Shown: in pieces, positions 37,091 to 49,680 of the stretch
Position numbering within the stretch: the first letter of the stretch is position 1
Layout: every line of letters starts with the position of its first letter
Origin: Coffea arabica
Lineage: Eukaryota; Streptophyta; Magnoliopsida; Gentianales; Rubiaceae
NCBI RefSeq assembly: GCF_036785885.1
Contig: NC_092320.1
Coordinates: forward strand, 18,229,557 to 18,293,556
Direction of reading: 5' to 3'
DNA length: 64,000 nucleotides
The notes under the pieces: generated by a model
The model's input: the letters and a program-made list of their open reading frames with translations, nothing else
Databases searched by the model: none
What the model was told of the DNA's origin: nothing
Position numbers and translations under genes: made by a program

Positions 37091-38295
37091 TTGATTAGGG
37101 ATGGCAACATGGCGGGGTTGGGGCGGGCTCCATCCCCCGCCCCGCTGCCTACAAACTAGGGATGTTCACAAATCGCGAACGGTTCGAATACGAATTCGAC
37201 TCGAACTCGTCAATATTAAGCTCGAGCAATTAAGTCGATCTCAAGCTCGAGCTCGAACGAAAAAACATTAAACTCGTTGGCTCGCGAGCTCAATTATATA
37301 TATTTTTTATTTTTTATTTTAATAGTAAAATTACATATATCCCTAATATTTTATTATTTGTTAAAAAATTATTATTTTATTTATTTTTAAAAATAAATAT
37401 TTATTTTTTATTTTTAAAAATAAAATAATAATTATTATTTTTTTATTTTTTAAGCTCGAGCTCAATATTTTGAGTTCGTCGAGCTCGAGCTCGAGTTCGA
37501 GCTTGACAAAATTAACTGAAACTCGGCTCGATTAGACCAAAACTCGGCTCGTTTGCACCCCTACTACAAACTCCCCCCGCCCCCGCCCCATCCCCCGTCC
37601 CCCGCTCCCCCCGCCCCGCCCCGTTTCCCCAACGGGTGCCCCCGCGGGGCTAATAAAAATTTGTTATATAATTTTATTATGGTTAAATTTTAGCAAATAA
37701 TCAAGTACTAAAATATCAACACATCATCAAATTATTATTCATTGTAATTTTACAATTGAAACTTATAAAAATAATCAAACAAAAATTATTTAAATACAAT
37801 CCAACAAGATGAAATAAATATAACTAAAGTAGTCAAGTTTTTACTTTTTGCACAAATACAATCACTAATTCATTCTTGTGCTTGTGCTTTTTTTAAGAAA
37901 AAAATGTTATTGTATTAAGTGTAATTAGGGATTTAGAATAAATGTATTAGTAAATTTAGTATAACCTATTAATAATTTGTATTAGTACACATATATAATT
38001 ATTAGTATAATTAATAATATCAATTATATTATATATACTAATCGACATCATATAATACATATAACTAATAATATCATTATCATAAGTTTGTAACTAATTA
38101 AATTATATATTTTATATATAATTATATACATATATATTTTATATATTTATTTTTTTAAAGTGGGTGGCGGGGTGGGGGTACACTCCCCCGTCTCTCGCCC
38201 CGTTTCTAAGCGCGGGGGGGGGGGGGGGGGAATTCCCCCCGCCCCCTCCCTATTAGCCTCCCGTGGGGCGGGTGACCGCCATCCCTAGGCTTGAT
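37087..38295. mobile_element. GC-rich MITE with exact 9-bp target duplication
   Basis: The element 37096-38286 (1191 bp including a nested insertion) is flanked by AGGCTTGAT at 37087-37095 and 38287-38295. Ends are TAGGGATGGCAAC and the complementary CGCCATCCCT. Subterminal regions are C- or G-rich (CCCCGCCCCG; a long G run at 38215-38230) and the interior is AT-rich. No ORF. Size of the target duplication points to a Mutator-like source. Confidence 0.85.
37149..37572. mobile_element. TCGAG-rich MITE nested in the GC-rich MITE
   Basis: The element 37158-37563 (406 bp) is flanked by CTACAAACT at 37149-37157 and 37564-37572. The ends AGGGATGTTCACAAA and TTTGCACCCCTA are imperfect complements. 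The subterminal arms are repeats of GAGCTCGAGCTCGA-type words in opposite orientations. It is clearly younger than its host element. Fragments of the family occur near 31790 and 38385. Confidence 0.85.
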
Positions 38296-40640
38296 CCAAG
38301 TATACTTCATCCCTGTGTTTGAAATCACTTTGCTAATGGTTGGATTGGTTGTAGTCCTTTTTTTTGGTGGATACAATGTGGTTGCAAACGAGTTGATTTG
38401 AGTCGAGTTTTATTCTAATTGAGTCAAGTCTCGACTAATTTTATCAAATTTGAGTTCGAACAGAGTTGAGTTTGAGTTCGAGCCTACTGGAGTTTAAAAA
38501 GGTAAAAATAATTATTTTATTTTTTTTAAAGACACATTAGTTTGGAGTGTGATATTTTATTTATTGTCTTCATAATTCAAATTTAATTAAGGTTACAATT
38601 TTTTCCCAACTGCTACAATTATTGCTATTATTAAAATGCAATAAATCTAATTATTAGGTAGAATGGTATTTTGGACAAATAGAAAACTAAGAATAGATCC
38701 TACTTGGTGTCTAATACTTAACATTTTGTCTTGTCATCAACTATTACTTTCTTCTAAATCAGTAGATATGATATAATGAATTTTAATCATCAAAATAAAT
38801 TAAAAAGCATAATATAAAATTTCAATCATCAATAAATAAGGATATAATTGAAATAGTGAAAGTCAAGATCACAAGAGTGCTTATATTTACACTCCAAATT
38901 ACCAAAAACTCATAGTACTTTTTTATATAGTAATGATAATGATGCTTCATATGTTTAATAATTAGAATGTGACCCAATTAGATGTTTAGAATTTCTGCAT
39001 CATGGTATGATTGGTTTTAGAACATACATCTATCATTCAAGTTGGATGATTATCACAAGAGATTCCCAACATATCATAAGATTCTTGTTCCTGAAAATCC
39101 ACACTTTTTCATACCCTTTCAGATAGAATTTTAGGATTCCTCTTTTAAATAAATACTTTTACCCATACCACTTTTCATTGATTCATACCATACTCTATTT
39201 TCGTAAGATGATATACACCATCTAACAACCCGCCGGGTACTACATCATATAGGCGCATTGGGAATGTAGATAATTGTAACTATACATATATAAAATAACA
39301 ATAATAGAGTGTCAATTCTCGGACTTTCTTTGTAAAATCTCTATTCCTTGATAATCAAATCCCAAAAATCTATGAGTTAGCTCATGCTTGACTAGCCAAG
39401 CAGACAGACAACCTTGCATCTTTTTTATCTCTCCTATATTTTTATTTGGTTTAACTATCTCACTTTTATGATGAAATTTATGAAGATTAATTTTACTTTA
39501 TATAAAGAAACACTAGTGTGTTTGGATTGTAAGTTATTTGAGATATTTTTACTGTAGCACTTTTTGTGATGTGATGTATGTGAGATAAAAAGGTAATTGG
39601 GAAGATAAAAAGGTGTATTGAAAATTGTAATGGTGATGTAAGCAAATATATTTGGCCAAATAACTCACACTCCAAACACACTCAGTTGTCTAATATAATT
39701 CACCAATTCATGGAAAGAGACTGAACTTTTGTATTTGAAAAATGTATCAATAGGTATTCCCAAGGTAAAAGTAGATGCTGGTAGATAAAGCTGTTGTTGC
39801 TTTTGTCATTGTACTAAAATTCATTTGCGATTACTTTACTTTGTTTGAAGGGCGGGCATTCAATGGAGTTGTACCTTTGACTTTGAGAGTTGAAGAGACA
39901 GAAGCTTGCCTCTGTTAGGTTGGAAACGTCCGATGTTATCCAAGTTTTGACTGTTTCTCTGGTCTGACAACATTCCATATCCAAGTTATGGACTCCTGGA
40001 ATCATTTTAGTCAATTTGTACTGCTTAACGCAGAATTTTTCTCTGGTCTTTTCCCACTTTTTTATACTACAAGCGTCACCATGCAACAACATTTTGACAT
40101 CTATAACAACCTTGACACATTATTCTTCGATGTCATTATGGGAACCAACATTAGAATATTTCTTCTAGTTTTCTTAAATTTAAAGATAATGCCTCTTAGT
40201 CCTTATTGCGTTTCAGATTTTGGGCCAGAAAATTTATTTGTCTAACGATTTTCCACACAAAAACTAGACGTGGCCTTGCAGTTTATGCCATGAAATTTCA
40301 AGTAGGAGCTTATAAGCATCATATGCATGGTGTCATTATCCAACTGAGTTTCTGGAAACTGTTTGAAGTGAACCATACTGTTTTATTGTATCATAGAAAA
40401 GTTTTTCTGCAAACGTAGCACTTTGAAATAAGACACTGTACCCAGTGAAAACATGCTGCTGTCCAAGTTCACGAGCAAATCAAGGTGGCTTATGAGAGAC
40501 TATTATCTTGTCGATTGCGAAAAGCAATCTCATCTAGGACATGGCAAGATTTTCTATTTTTGACTGACTTTTAAAACCTGAGAATGAGTCCAGAAGTTGG
40601 CAAACTTAGGAGAGTTTTTTTGGTATAGATTTATCATTAC
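38296..40640. other. Intergenic region upstream of glucanase 4
   Basis: It holds a TCGAG-rich MITE fragment (about 38385-38490) and the 166-bp MITE at 39516. Otherwise AT-rich unique DNA with no recognised gene. Confidence 0.5.
39516..39681. mobile_element. MITE, 'GTGTTTGGAT' family, well-preserved copy
   Basis: A 166-bp element with ends GTGTGTTTGGA and TCCAAACACAC and the internal 'gtagcactttttgtgatgt' box. The target duplication is short and unclear. Relatives lie at 14604, 48473, 49974 and 51217. Confidence 0.7.
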
Positions 40641-40715
40641 TGATGAATTGACCGGCATTGGAGTTTATTAGATTTAACTATCTTATTTTAATCTTCTTTT
40701 TTATTCCTCCCACAC

Positions 40716-40722
40716 TATAAAT
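40716..40722 (+). promoter_or_regulatory. TATA box of glucanase gene 4
   Basis: TATAAAT lies 83 bp upstream of the ATG at 40799, in a context (cac..TATAAATGGG) like that of gene 1. Confidence 0.6.
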
Positions 40723-40798
40723 GGGAGCTTTTGCAGTGCTGCTATTAAGCATTAAGTAGCACAAGAAAAGTGTTACAGCACCATCTCCTTTTATCTCC

Positions 40799-42290
40799 AT
40801 GGTTAGTGCAAAACCACAATCCAGGGCCATTATGATTTTGCTTGGCCTGCTGATAGTAGCTACCCTTGATTTCACAGGTCTTGCTTTCTCCTCTCCCTCC
40901 CCCTTCTCCCTATCAGTCTTTTTTATTAGATTTTAGGCAGATGTAGCATTGTGGTTTCTTTTTCAAGGCATCATCTAGACTGCTGATCTGATAAATTAGA
41001 ATTTTTGCAAAATAATTGACCTCTAATTTTTCTTTAGTTAAGCATATAAAGTCTGTTTGCATATTAAGCATACTAATCATGTCTACAAGCATAGGCGTAT
41101 TATTCCAAATCTAATTTTTGGTAGCACTTTGAAGGCTTGCTAAGCCATGCTGCACAATCACAAGCAAAATCAGCCAATTTTTAGAACATAATTTCTCAGG
41201 AACTGCCCCTACTAAGTACTAAGATTTAACTTTATTTCATCTACTAGATTAGTAAGGTGCAAAAACTTTTACATGGTTTTTTTTTCCCAGAAGAATGATT
41301 TCACTGATCAGTGAACATCGCATGTAATCTAATGCAGGAGCTCAGACAGGGGTTTGCTATGGAAGGCTGGGTAGCAGATTGCCATCTCCAGCAGATGTTG
41401 TGGCCCTATGCAAACAGAACAACATCAGAAGAATGCGAATCTACGATCCACATCGGCCAACCCTTCAAGCCCTTGGAGGATCAAACATTGAGCTCATACT
41501 GGGGGTCCCTAATATTGATCTTCAGAACATTGCTGCTAGCCAAGCTAGTGCCAATAATTGGGTCCACAACAATGTCAGAAACTATCCTAATGTCAGGTTC
41601 AGGTACATTGCCGTTGGAAATGAAGTCAGTCCTCTGAGAGACACAGCTCAGTACACAAGATTTCTTCTCCCTGCCATGCAAAACATCTATAATGCAATTT
41701 CTGCAGCAGGGCTAGGAAACCAGGTTAAAGTTTCCACTGCTGTTGAAACTGGACTAGTTGGACAGAGCTATCCTCCATCAGCTGGAATATTCAGACAAGA
41801 AGTTCGATCATTTATCAATCCCATCGTTCAGTTCTTAGCAAGAAACCGTGCCCCTTTACTTGTTAACGTGTATCCATTCTTTGCATACACAGGCAATCCC
41901 AGAGACATTAGTCTTCAGTATGCTCTTTTTACATCTTCTGGCATTGTTACACCAGATGGTGTAAGGTACCAAAATCTTTTCGATGCTCTTGTGGATGCTA
42001 CATACTCGGCACTTGAAAAGGCAGGAGGATCATCTATTGAAATTGTTGTATCAGAGAGTGGTTGGCCATCAGCAGGAGGACAAGCAACATCAATAGATAA
42101 TGCCAGAACTTACAACAGTAACTTGATTGGGCATGTGACAGGGGGATCAGGAACTCCAAAAAGGCCCCGAAGAAATATTGAAACATACATTTTTGCTTTG
42201 TTTGATGAAGATCAAAAGAGTCCAGAATATGAGAAGCATTTTGGACTCTTTCTGCCAAATAGGCAACCAAAGTACCAGATCACTTTCTGA
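40799..42290 (+). CDS. Glucan endo-1,3-beta-glucosidase (GH17), diverged copy 4
   Basis: Intact 343-aa gene with exons 40799-40877 and 41338-42290 and a 460-bp phase-1 intron in the same place as its paralogs. The signal peptide is [20 protein letters not shown].... Both catalytic motifs are present, VGNEVSP and VVSESGWPS (Ser in place of Thr after the nucleophile). The C-terminus is KYQITF, with no vacuolar tail. Arg content is higher than in copies 1-3 ([29 protein letters not shown]), which should raise the pI. Flanks show little similarity to units 1-3 beyond the promoter, so this is the oldest branch. It is cut off from the array by the Helitron and MITE cluster. Confidence 0.95.
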
Positions 42291-43124
42291 TAGACTGAGG
42301 AACCAAAGGTCTATAGGAATGGGAGTAGACTCCTTAATCTTATCAATGCATCTTATACCAATTTCTTGTTGAATAAGGGTTGCTCAAATTCCAAGTTCCA
42401 ACCCGTATGTTACTGAAAACCTTTGTTCTAATAAAGAGGTGTCTTACTATTATTGAAATCGGGTAATTGCTATCCTATACCGCTGCTCTGGAAACAACCC
42501 AGATGTTTTTTCTACTTCAAACTATCTTGTACTTTTTGGTGATCTACATTGCTATCCTAGAAAACAGTGCTCAGTTTCTTTTCTTCTTGAAGATGGAGGG
42601 GGGGAAAAAGGCCTGATAACGACTGAAAATTGACAGCATATCACAGCAGAAGCAAATAAAATGAGGGGAAAAAAGGAAAAAGAAAATTAATCCATCAAAA
42701 GCAAAATCTCCATCAAAACTTTTCAATAAAAATGCTCGCGGCACAAATAACAGTCGAGTGTCGATTCTTCAAAATTTGATCAAAACTAAGAAATTATTGA
42801 AAGGAACAATAACACCCTCTTGAGGTCAACCAAAATAAAAAAAAAAAAAAAAAAGAAGACAAAAGCGGGGACTAAGGCTTGTAAATATGTACACATGTAA
42901 ATGTCCTATACATCCAGTTCATGAAGAAAACCATAATGCAGTCGTTCTTGTGGCCATTCAACATTAACTGCTCAAGCTGGGAAACTCAGTTATATCATTT
43001 AGAAAGTGAAGGATTTGACTATAGTCTGTCATAAACTGCTGAGTAACCAGAATAAAGTTGCTTGAAGCTCTTCAGCATTCTCCTGTGCCTTCACCATAAG
43101 ACAAGGGACATAGACCTGGAATTC
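42291..43124. other. Intergenic region between convergent glucanase 4 and the IQD gene
   Basis: Presumed 3' UTRs of both genes, plus an A-rich tract at 42836-42855. No further gene is recognised. Confidence 0.5.
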
Positions 43125-45315
43125 TTAATCCCAACGAAATGCTCTGGAATTTGTTTGCGGTGGTTGAAAAATGCCACTCTTTCTATTACAGTTGTTTATT
43201 TCTCCATTGAGTGAACGCCATGAAGAAAGCCTGACCTTGTATGGAGAATGCTGACCTGAGAATGATTCAGATAACAAAAGCCTTTGTTTTGGTGTGCTCA
43301 CAGATCTGGTCTTTGCTTTTGCAGATTCTGTCGTAGCCATGTAAGTTGGGAACATAGGAGAATTTGGTAAAGAGCTGTCATCTCCAATTGATTTTTGTTT
43401 TACATGACAAAATGACCTCCTTGGTAGTGAAATGGGGGAATTGATAACTGGTTCTGTTGAATCCTGCTTGCTTGCACTACTGTTCAGTTTGAGTTGTCTC
43501 ATTTTATCTGTGTCACCCGCAAAAACATTTGGATGTGCAAATGATCGTGATCTTTCTTTTTCTCCTCTTTCCAAAAGATTGACTTCATTCCATTGATTAA
43601 ATCGGCTGCTATGCCTTCCATTTTCTTTCTTCATTGATTCTTGTAGGATTTGATCATTCCTAATCTCCTGAAACAAACAATAGTTTTTGAAAAGAACTAA
43701 TGTAAAGATTCATTTATTTTTTTGGATAGATGGACAAAGAGCTAATGGCTCTTATAAAAGCCCCAGCAGATTATGAATCGGTAAGTTTCTAAATACGAAT
43801 GAAGTTACCCGATGTGAATATGAGTATTTCTTCATGCGCTCCCTTTTCATAGTAGCTTCTTGCTTCTTGAACCACAAGGCGTCCATTTCTTCCTTTGTTA
43901 CCAAGCTCAAATCCCAGCTCATGTTTCTGTTGCCATGAAGCTGTTGATGATGAAAGTGGAAAGTTATGAAATTTGCTTTGCTTCTAGCTTGTTCAGAAGT
44001 CAGAAATGGTACTTCGTATGAGGTATGAAGGTTAAGATTCACAATTCAATTACATGATCTTCTTAATCACTTCATCTAGTGATGTTTCCAAACTTGTGGA
44101 AAGCTATTCCTGAACTCCAAAATTAACAGTGAAAAACTATGTTACCTACAAAAACGAGCTGCTGCAAGAAAGCACAGAAAACTTTCTTCTGCATTATTAG
44201 TCTATTTATTTAAGATGTCCTTTGATAATAGTTTTGTTCTCTGTGACATAGCCGATTCATCATTTACAAACTGTCATCTCAAACTCCATGAAAATTTGCA
44301 AGCAAATTCATAACTTACTTTCAGTTCTTCAAATTTCACACTTCTTTTGGGGCTAAGAGTTTGCATCCATTCCCCATCAGTAAGATCTTTATCGAAGAGC
44401 GGAACTCGAATTCGACACATTTGTAGCTCTGTCTTTGCAAGTGATGGCAAACATTTCAATCTGGGGACAACTTTTCTTCTCACAATTTCTCCACGTACCA
44501 CTGCTTGAAGCTTCACCAGTCCCTTCATTGCACTTAACGCTTTCCTTGCCTAAACAAAACCACAGTAAGAAAAAGGAAAAAAAAAATCAGTCATTGTAGT
44601 TGTGGCTCCCAATAACTTGAAACTTTTTCTAACTATTTATTGAAAGCACAGTACTTGGATTGAACAGATATCCCATGCTTGTGAGTAAACCAAACTAATT
44701 TGAACTTAACACCTCTCCAATAGCAGCAGAAAATATCATCAACTTCATGAGATGCAGCATCTTAATTTTCATGGAAAAAAACAGCTGTAATATGCCATAT
44801 AATAAGGAAGAAATTACATGAAGATTTTTAAGTAGTTGTATCATCAGCTGCTGCAGAATTAAGTTTAGGAGAGAAAAATTCTTTAAGATGCTCACCAAAT
44901 GTCTACGATATGAACTTTGAATTTTGATGGCAGCCAAGTTTCTTCTCCTCCTTTCAACTTCACGAGGGAGATTCGTGAGCTTGACAACCTCAGCTGCAGC
45001 ATTGGCAGCAGCAACTGCCGCCTCTGCTGCAGCTGCTGTTGCATTAGCAACAGCAAGGACACGCTTTCTCTGTTCTTCTGTTGCCTCACTCAGTGTCTTC
45101 TGGGGTGCTGCAATTTCAGGATACTGTTTGAACTTGAGCCTTCCAAATATCCATCCCAATCTATTTGATTTCTGAAAATTCATTCATACAGACATTAGTT
45201 AAAGCTCAATCACAAAACTCAAAACGAGAATCAAACTAACCTTCTCATTCTTTGGTTTCGTCTCTGGAATAAAAAGTCTTTTCACAAAAGAAAACCAGCC
45301 TCTTTTCTTTGCCAT
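43125..45315 (-). CDS. IQ67-domain (IQD) calmodulin-binding protein
   Basis: Plant-specific calmodulin-binding scaffold protein; family members associate with microtubules, plasma membrane or nucleus. Five exons on the minus strand, all in phase 0: 45315-45241, 45171-44896, 44549-44319, 43940-43809 and 43667-43125, giving 418 aa. The start MAKKRGWFSFVKRLF is a basic amphipathic N-terminus typical of IQDs. An Ala-rich helix (residues about 62-87) precedes the IQ67 region: IKIQSSYRRHLARKAL spans the exon 2/3 junction at the conserved intron position, followed by KGLVKLQAVVRG. The C-terminal DUF4005 is present (PTYMATTESAKAKTRS). The C-terminal exon is Ser-rich and basic. Intact. Subfamily not assigned. 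Confidence 0.92.
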
Positions 45316-45360
45316 CGCTGCTTCCCAAGTCTTCAGCAACCAAATTTAGTGGTCTCGTAC

Positions 45361-45765
45361 TCCTGTATCAACTACTCTGAAGAGATGCCATGATAACAAT
45401 CATAACAAGTTCAAATTCACTGTTCAAACAGATAAAGAAACAAATAAAAATTACACATTTTCTGATTGATACAGGCAGCACGAGATGAGAACACAACACA
45501 AGAAGACTATTTTCAATTGAACCAGTACAGGAGAAAATACTAATATAAAGAAAGGTACGTGTCCTGTATCAACTTATCTGAAGAGATGCCATGATAACAA
45601 TCATAACAAGTTCAAATTCATTGTTCAAACAAATAAAGAAACAAATAAAAATTACCCTTGTTCTGGTTGATACAGGCAGCACGAGATGAGAACACAACAC
45701 AAGAAGACTATTTTCAACAGAACCAGTACAGGAGAAAATACTAATATAAGGTAAGGTATGTATCC
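45361..45765. repeat. 201-bp tandem duplication upstream of the IQD gene
   Basis: The block starting 'tcctgtatcaac' at 45361 recurs at 45562 with only a handful of differences. It lies 46 bp beyond the IQD ATG on the 5' side, so it may fall in the leader, a leader intron or the promoter. Confidence 0.9.
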
Positions 45766-46889
45766 TACTTGCTCTGCCTTCTGTAAGATCTTAGTCATCA
45801 TCAAGATTTGTTGTCTTTCTCTTCAGTTACAGTTTTAGCTATACAATATACATGCAAGAGTTTTCAAAGTAAATCAGACTTAAGGAACTCAACAACTTGA
45901 AAAAATTAACACTTTAATGGACTACTCAAGAACTGCGGAATTTGGAAGGCTGTTTCAGTTATTTTCTCAGATAAAACGAGTAAAAATCTAGAAGCATTGC
46001 AAGACATACCTGGAGAATTTACAGGCGAAAATGAGGGGAGATAGACAGAGATTCTCTGCCATATCAATTCAGAGACAGCATTCATGGTCAAAAAATATCT
46101 GCCATATCTTCTGAAGTCAAGTCACTGTTGTTGGATGATGACGGTCCAAACTATACTTAATTCCTCCTCTTTCTGCTTGCTGAGATGAGTTCTTAAATCA
46201 AAAGGGCTGTCCTTAACTGTGATCCTGAAAGCACATCAGAGAAAACAACTAAGATTACTGAAAGCTACTTTAGACAGAATATAATAGTAAATGAATAAAG
46301 TTTTGAATATTGATCTCTCAATAATGGAAGCCTTTGCAGGTACTTTTGGTAGTGACCTGTGAGGACTGAGGACTGAGGACTGAAGGAAGTGTGTTTCTAA
46401 TAGCAACGGGGGCCTCCCTCTTTCTCTGCCTCTTCCGTCTCCCATCTAACAGTCATTTCCACAACTTCCACTGACCATTTCAAACGTCTATTTCTTCGCA
46501 ATTTACTGGTTTATCCTTTGGGCTTTGCACTTGTTCCCTTCAAAATGTCTGCATGCAAAGCCAACCTAACATAACAGTGTCAAAATGTCAATAGGAGGCA
46601 GTGATGAAGCTGGAGCAACCAGGGCCAAGGGCGTGCTCTTTGTTTTTATTCTTCTGCCATTTTGTTACATTTTGGATAAATCTCAATTGGTTTTAGGATT
46701 TCGTTCTACAATTCTAAATATGTCAAATTTGTTCCTCATGTTTTTCACATCTTATCAACAAGTCTTTTAATGTTTCAATCTCAATTTTTGGCATGTCTAT
46801 GTGCAACTTGCTAGATATTGCATTGTAATTGACCAAATGTGTCCACTAACACAAGTCGGTTCAATTGACAAGAGAACTATTTTCTCACA

Positions 46890-47345
46890 AAAGATCGTAT
46901 TGGTTTAATTGGTAAGATGGGATTATTTTCTCATAAAAGGTTGTATGTTCGAATCTTATTAGTATGCCTTTGACCACCCCCATGGTGGTGATTGGAGCTT
47001 AATTTATTCGAACTTTTATTCAGATTCTGCTAGTATGCCTTAACTCATAGTGCTGATCGAAGTACAATCTGTCCAAACTTTTATTTATTAAAAAAAAATC
47101 AAATTCATTGAACTTTTTGAAATAAAATCAATTTAGGATTTAGAATAATCCTATTGGCATGCCTTTGACCACCATGGGTGGTGGTGATCGGAGTCCAACT
47201 TATCCAAACTTTTATTCATATTCTGCTGGTATGTCTTGACCCATGGTGCTGATCGGAGTCTTACACATCCAAACTTTTATTTATTAGAAAAAGATCAAAT
47301 GCATTGAACTTTTTGAAATACAATTAATTTAGAGTTCAGAAAAAA
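46890..47345 (+). repeat. SINE-like unit with 193-bp tandem duplication
   Basis: 'tggtttaattggtaagat' and 'atgttcgaatc' at 46902-46955 resemble pol III A and B boxes. A body of about 193 bp starting 'atgcctttgaccacc' follows twice (46961-47153 and 47154-47345). Each body repeats 'ctgat.g.ag..caa..t.tcc' internally. Either a dimeric SINE or a tandem duplication of its tail. Confidence 0.5.
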
Positions 47346-47659
47346 TTAACTAACGTAAGAGTGGTCATAATTAGGATATACCACAAAATAGGAACTTTTC
47401 CTATAAAAGGGTTAATCTTTCCTTGGGGAGGAGGTTTGGTGGGGATTTGCTTCCGAGCTTACAGCACATTCGATAGATATTGAGGATTAGTAATAAGTTA
47501 ATGATTTAATGATTACCAAGTTAATTATTAACATTTTCCTTCTTATTGGTACTTGTTACAATTGTGCTGAAGTCATCATTACATTTTTTACATGCCAGTG
47601 TTACTATGCTTTATTAGTACATACTAAGAAATTCCGTAGGCAAAGTCTGTGGAAATTTA

Positions 47660-47674
47660 TAAATAAATAAATAA

Positions 47675-47712
<38 letters not shown>
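47660..47712. repeat. (AAAT)n and (TA)n microsatellite
   Basis: Five AAAT units run directly into a TA tract of about 30 bp. Confidence 0.9.
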
Positions 47713-47714
<2 letters not shown>

Positions 47715-48052
47715 GAAATTGATGCCAAATGATATTGTCACAGTCTACTCTGCAATTATAAGTAGATCTGGAAATAAGGCACATTTTATTTACACTATAA
47801 TTTTTTTTGTTATAATGACAAAATTATCTCTTTTTAGTCTAGATTGCATTTGTTATTTTGGCATTTTGTGTAAAATTTACTGTGACATTAACGGCAACCT
47901 ATATTGAAGCATTGGCAGATTCAAGTTAGTAATACATATACTTAATATAAACATAGCACGGGTTAAATAATTGATCAATTTATACGTGGTGTATATGAAT
48001 AAAACAGTTATAAAGATTGAGAAAAAATATGTTCAAATCTCCTTTCTTTTAG

Positions 48053-48817
48053 GTTAAATTATCTTTTATCCCCATGTAGTTTGATGCTTTATCATATAAT
48101 CTGTCCTATAGTTTAAAAATTTTGTATAACCCCCTTGTAGTTTGGATTAATGTGTCACCGTTAGTTTTTTCATTAAAACTAATGGTCAATAGTAAAAAAA
48201 TCAAAATCAAACTAATAAATTAACAAATTTATCCTTTCATTACTTCTTTTTTTCCCCTCCAAACATAAAAAAGAAGAAATTGAAATAATAAAAAATAGAT
48301 AAATAAGAACTAGAAAATACCATTAAAGATTTGGTTTACAAACCTATAATGATATATGTAGTACAAAAGATTTGGTATTTTTTTGTTTTATATTTCCTTT
48401 CCATCTTTTTTGTTTCCTATTTATTTATTTTATATTTCCCTTCCACCTCTTCTGTATTTGAAGAAAATTAATGCCTTGTTTGGATTGCTGTTTTTCGTTG
48501 AAAAATTACGTCGTTTTCCGAAATCACATTTCCCTATTACCTTTTTCCCTCACATACATCAAATCGTTGCAGTAATTTTTCCATGAAAAATCATGAAAAA
48601 TGCAATCCAAACACAACCTAAGATTTTGCAGGTCAAACTATAGGTTTCCAAAATTATCTCTTCTCTTCAGAGAGAGAGAGAGAGAGGGAAAAAAAGAAAA
48701 AAGAAAAAAATAGTAAAAGGGTGAATTTAAATTATGAGGAGATTATATATCGATTTTAAATCATAAGGGAATTATGTGGTAAGCACCCAATTATAGAGGG
48801 GTAAAAGGTAATTTACT
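48053..48817. mobile_element. TIR element with nested MITE
   Basis: The left end 'gttaaattatcttttatccc' is complementary, imperfectly, to the right end 'gggtaaaaggtaatttac'; subterminal parts also pair ('gcttta..atataat' against 'attatgtggtaagc'). A 'GTTTGGATTG' family MITE (48473-48618) sits inside. Target duplication not clear. No ORF of note. Confidence 0.6.
48473..48618. mobile_element. MITE, 'GTGTTTGGAT' family, nested copy
   Basis: It begins CTTGTTTGGATTGC and ends GCAATCCAAACACAA, with the shared 'ctcacatacatcaaatcg' interior in the reverse sense to the 39516 copy. Confidence 0.65.
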
Positions 48818-48900
48818 GTTTTTTTTTTTTTTTTTTGTAATGAAGAATGTTTCATTAAATAGCCCAAAAACCCGGACTAATTGAGTATGGCTTCCTTGCA
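48818..48900 (-). mobile_element. Retroposon tail (poly-T then conserved segment)
   Basis: Twenty T residues are followed by 'gtaatgaagaatgtttcatt'. Read on the minus strand it ends in poly(A), as SINE or LINE 3' ends do. The inner boundary is not defined. Confidence 0.4.
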
Positions 48901-49605
48901 GAGAATGTGGTAAATGTCTTTGGAAAGTTAATCCATCTAATTCTTGAATGGATTCTTACCATGCAACTGAGCCAAATCTTTTGGGACAATCCGGAAGGAA
49001 TTTTCTGATTTTCAAAAAGAAAAGAGATAATTTCAAAATCCTCCCTTGAGGTTTTTGATAATTTCATTCAGCTTCTTCCACATTTAGAAAATTACACTCA
49101 TTTGATGTAATAAAATCATTATAATGTCCTCTACTTAACCTAAATCCTATGGCAGCGATGTATAAAACTAAAAAAGAAATAAGAACTGCCACCACACCCC
49201 GTCTTCCCCTCCAACCAATGCCACCCTTTTTTTTTTAATCTTTCTATTTCCTTTCCTTGTTTGTTCCTAATAACTTTTTTCTTATACTACCATCAACTAG
49301 ATCACTGCCCAAACTCACCGCCTATCTATTTCCAAAATTTTTCTCCTTTTTTCTTTTCTGATTCTTGCTGTAGTTTGCACATATTGGAGAATCAAAATTG
49401 CCAAAATTACAAGTTGATGGAAAGGATACCAAAGTCAAATTAGATTGACATGAAGGACATGGTAGTGATAGGCGTGAAAAATTTGAAATTGATGGTTGCA
49501 AGAGAATGAAGTAGGGCATGCTATGAATATGCATCAGGATAATAATATCTTCACTTGGGATTTTCTTTTTTCTAATTTGCAGCAGTTGGACGTGTTTTAG
49601 CTTGC

Positions 49606-49680
49606 CTGTAGAGATTAATTTGCTCTCTGCCCCAGGCCCTGATGGAGTTTGGGGTTGTTCTTGGTATTGGTATCAATTAG
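49606..49680 (+). pseudogene. Possible LINE reverse-transcriptase scrap
   Basis: Translation of 49610-49680 gives SAPGPDGVWGCSWYWYQL, whose APGPDG matches the motif before the RT domain of plant LINEs. Only about 25 codons can be followed before unrelated sequence, so this is a fossil scrap at best and may be chance. Confidence 0.3.

Larger units (their letters stand above)
45766..48050. other. Intergenic region upstream of the IQD gene
   Basis: The IQD leader or promoter probably reaches to about 46450. Beyond it lie the tRNA-SINE-like tandem segment (46890-47345), an (AAAT)n/(TA)n microsatellite at 47660-47712, and AT-rich DNA. No further gene is recognised. Confidence 0.5.

Noticed and set aside
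38215-38231. Long G run as a biological signal in its own right
   Set aside because: It lies in the subterminal region of a MITE and is also a typical place for assembly or sequencing error, so no function is claimed.
46585-46770. 61-codon ORF near the IQD promoter
   Set aside because: A hydrophobic reading of AT-rich DNA without homologs I recognise, and with no conserved context.
46890-46960. tRNA gene
   Set aside because: A- and B-box-like words are present but no cloverleaf, acceptor stem or anticodon arm can be formed. More likely the head of a SINE.
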